This document shows positions 34,018 to 35,432 of a stretch of DNA of 35,432 nucleotides, in pieces. The translations under genes were made by a program, and so were the position numbers. Position 1 is the first letter of the stretch, and every line of letters starts with the position of its first letter. The notes beneath the pieces were generated by a model. That model did no database searches. It saw only the letters and a program-made list of their open reading frames with translations, and was not told the DNA's origin. Origin of the DNA: Caldifarciminota bacterium (GTDB lineage: Bacteria; Hydrothermota; Hydrothermia; B15-G9; WFZT01). Location of the stretch: contig WFZT01000117.1 in the NCBI GenBank assembly GCA_015489415.1, forward strand, positions 1 through 35,432, in the 5' to 3' direction.

Positions 34018-34046
34018 AGGATAATCAGGCTTTAGCAAATTAACAA
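34018..34046 (-). promoter_or_regulatory. terC-type gene promoter, predicted leaderless
   Basis: On the minus strand TTGTTA (34041-34046), 17 bases, TATCCT (34018-34023), then 8 bases to the ATG. No Shine-Dalgarno. Confidence 0.45.
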
Positions 34047-34432
34047 CCGGATTTGGGAGTGAAGTGCTGGAAAATAATGGAGACTAAACAGGCTTTACAA
34101 ATTGATGAGTCACTTGAAATCTAAGCCCGTTCGAAAAATCTCAAAACCTTTGATTTTTAATAAAAAATTTGCCCCCTCCTTATTCCTCCCCCACGCACAA
34201 AGTGCGTGGGGGAGGATAGGAGGGGGAATTTTCGAACGAGCTCCTCTAAATCTCCCTCTCCCACTACGTGGGAGAGGGGTGGGGTGAGGGTTCTTAATTT
34301 AAAACAGGATCTACTCGTCCATTTGGTAGTAAACCTGTATGTATCAAAAAGCGTCGGCAAATTTTATGCTTTTCTCACATCCGTCTGTGCGACACCCCAG
34401 AGGAGACATCAGTCTTTGGTCTTATATCAGGT
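34047..34432. other. Gene-free spacer with short mobile-like elements
   Basis: No coding frame is supported. It contains the 117-bp element with GTTCGAAAA inverted ends (34125-34241), the 11-bp hairpin CCCTCTCCCAC/TAC/GTGGGAGAGGG (34254-34278), and unremarkable AT-rich DNA up to the end of the cytochrome-b5-like gene. Confidence 0.6.
34125..34241. repeat. 117-bp MITE-like element with inverted ends
   Basis: The left end GCCCGTTCGAAAAATC and the complement of the right end (GCTCGTTCGAAAATTC) match at 14 of 16 positions. Inside is a hairpin, 34185-34215: CCTCCCCCACGCAC, loop AAA, exact complement. A second copy of the left end (GCACGTTCGAAAAATC) starts at 35350. No open frame inside, so it is non-autonomous. 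Confidence 0.6.
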
Positions 34433-34669
34433 CTATTCGTCAACAAGTATACCGATCTCTGGTACCCGCTGAAGCATGTCATCTCCGTGTGGTGCGTCCT
34501 TTAGCTCTTCTGTCAGGTCGCGTCCTGCATAATGCCTGACAAAGTGCTTGCCACCCTTCCAGAGAAAGCTATCCGTCACATCATAGATACGGCCTTTGTA
34601 GGCAATGTAGGCCTTGTTGCCGTTCTTTCCGTCAAAATCTGCTAATTGTTTTAGGGTTAGTTTTATCAT
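34433..34669 (-). CDS. Cytochrome b5-like heme/steroid-binding domain protein
   Basis: A 78-residue single-domain protein of the cytochrome b5-like family (the prokaryotic small 'heme/steroid binding' type). The core GGKHFVRHYAGRDLTEEL carries His42 and His46, with His61 in DAPHGDDML; the last is a candidate second axial ligand. No signal peptide, so cytoplasmic. No Shine-Dalgarno is visible before the ATG. It lies 50 bases downstream of the DPSL ferritin gene with the hairpin 34683-34711 between them. A redox partner for an iron-storage or oxidative-stress protein is conceivable but unproven. Confidence 0.85.
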   Translation of the reverse strand: MIKLTLKQLADFDGKNGNKAYIAYKGRIYDVTDSFLWKGGKHFVRHYAGRDLTEELKDAPHGDDMLQRVPEIGILVDE

Positions 34670-34682
34670 TTTGATGTTTTTT

Positions 34683-34711
34683 GGGCGGGCCGACCTTCGG
34701 TCGGCCCGCCC
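34683..34711 (+). terminator. Hairpin with T-run, terminator-like on the plus strand
   Basis: GGGCGGGCCGACC, loop TTC, GGTCGGCCCGCCC, followed on the plus strand by CTTTTTATTT. It has the form of an intrinsic terminator for rightward transcription, yet the flanking genes run leftward. For the minus strand no T-run follows the stem. Confidence 0.5.
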
Positions 34712-34719
34712 CTTTTTAT

Positions 34720-35271
34720 TTACTTCAAAAACTTCTTCACAAAGGGTGACGTCTCGCCTGTCCTCATGAAATGACCGGATGGACCCTCGCCGAGGAACTC
34801 AGAGAACCAGGACTCGTGCTCAATTTCCTCGTGGAGGATAGAAAGCGCCAGATCATAAGTTCTGTGGTCTTTCCCATAGGTCATATTACAGATCTGTGTG
34901 TACCCTCTTACTGCACACCTTTCTGCCTCAACCAGCACCTTCAGGATTGCTTTCACATCTGTTGGATCCTCTGGCAGGTAAGCCGGTGGACATGCCGACA
35001 TGTCATGAAACTCCTTCATGTCTTTAGGTAGCTGGCCACCTAACTCATAGATTCTCGGAACCAGGGCCTCAAAGTGATTTCTATCCTCAATTCTCGCTGC
35101 CTCTGCAATCTCCTTCAATCCCTCACCTTCTAATCCAATTAGATTTGCTCTGAGGATTGTGTAATAATAGTAGGTTGTGAGCTCTGCTGCTGCGTTTTTT
35201 ACGAGAAGCTCCAGGAGTTCATCAACATTGACTCCTGCATTTTCTACCATTTCTCTTGCTACTTTTGCCAT
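34720..35271 (-). CDS. DPSL (thioferritin-like) ferritin-family protein
   Basis: A 183-residue four-helix-bundle protein of the Dps-like (DPSL) group. Metal-ligand glutamates and a histidine appear in order: [33 protein letters not shown] and [10 protein letters not shown]. The pair of conserved cysteines typical of DPSL/thioferritin is seen in SACPPAYLP and [13 protein letters not shown]. Members oxidise and store iron and protect against peroxide. GGGAGGT precedes the ATG. A strong promoter lies upstream (35311-35339). Confidence 0.9.
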   Translation of the reverse strand: MAKVAREMVENAGVNVDELLELLVKNAAAELTTYYYYTILRANLIGLEGEGLKEIAEAARIEDRNHFEALVPRIYELGGQLPKDMKEFHDMSACPPAYLPEDPTDVKAILKVLVEAERCAVRGYTQICNMTYGKDHRTYDLALSILHEEIEHESWFSEFLGEGPSGHFMRTGETSPFVKKFLK

Positions 35272-35310
35272 GATTTTTAACCTCCCTTATTTTAGAATTG
35301 TTATAAACAC

Positions 35311-35339
35311 ATAATAAGACCAAAATAAAATTTTGTCAA
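35311..35339 (-). promoter_or_regulatory. DPSL gene promoter
   Basis: On the minus strand a perfect TTGACA (35334-35339), 17 bases, TATTAT (35311-35316), in AT-rich DNA. No Fur- or PerR-like box was recognised. Confidence 0.75.
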
Positions 35340-35349
35340 ATAATTTGGA

Positions 35350-35432
35350 GCACGTTCGAAAAATCTTTCTCTGTATCTAAATTTGTCAAATAACTGGACC
35401 TAAGTTCCCCTCCCCCACTTGCTTTGCAAGTG
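35350..35432. repeat. Second copy of the GTTCGAAAA element, cut by window end
   Basis: Starts GCACGTTCGAAAAATC, matching the left end of the element at 34125 at 15 of 16 positions. Near the window edge is a CACTTGC/TTT/GCAAGTG hairpin preceded by CCCCTCCCC, similar in place to the inner hairpin of the first copy. The right end lies outside the window. Confidence 0.5.

Overview
The window looks like chromosomal DNA of an uncultured, probably thermophilic bacterium. The best guess, made from memory of similar gene content, is a WOR-3/Hydrothermae-like lineage; this is inference only. Reasons: mid GC content, housekeeping genes mixed with secreted beta-propeller, LamG and TonB-receptor-like proteins, C-terminal modules resembling type IX-type sorting tails, a DPSL/thioferritin-like protein and a eukaryote-type citrate synthase. 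TGA is a normal stop here (for example, it ends ribH and trmI).

Layout. 1-344: no confident gene. 345-3359 (-): purL followed by a CitE/HpcH-like CoA-ester lyase. 3445-8276 (-): an operon ribBA-ribH-trmI followed by a large secreted LamG/beta-propeller gene that is cut by one in-frame TGA. 8389-9177 (+): a divergent short-chain dehydrogenase without the usual Tyr/Lys pair. 9174-11066 (-): a secreted M1 metallopeptidase. 11176-12512 (+): a GNAT acetyltransferase and a DapA-like aldolase. 12737-15979 (-): carB. 16007-20626 (-): a lipoprotein followed by two tandem paralogous TonB-receptor-like outer-membrane proteins. 21117-22433 (-): citrate synthase. 22837-24065 (+): an ECF sigma factor, a zinc-finger anti-sigma factor and a short TonB-C protein, closed by an intrinsic terminator. 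24363-26525 (+): a secreted LVIVD-type beta-propeller with 11 near-identical 42-residue units. 26646-29199 (+): uvrB and a DJ-1/PfpI protein. 29246-31153 (+): a BcsB-like secreted protein. 31128-33028 (-): a PiT phosphate transporter with its PhoU-like partner. 33083-34009 (-): a TerC-family membrane protein. 34433-35271 (-): a cytochrome-b5-like protein and a DPSL ferritin.

Four patterns run through the window. First, several genes without a Shine-Dalgarno sequence have a -10 hexamer 6-9 bases before the start codon, which predicts leaderless mRNAs (purL, carB, uvrB, terC, the GNAT gene, the BcsB-like gene); others have a strong AGGAGG and a longer leader. Second, the spacers are peppered with perfect GC-rich hairpins with three-base loops, and a related 23-bp perfect palindrome lies inside the anti-sigma coding sequence. 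Third, short elements with inverted ends containing GTTCGAAAA or GTTCGGAAA lie in the larger spacers. Fourth, much of the window encodes envelope functions: receptors, propellers, a peptidase and an envelope-type sigma/anti-sigma pair. The most striking single anomaly is the TGA that splits the LamG domain of the 3445-5811 gene.
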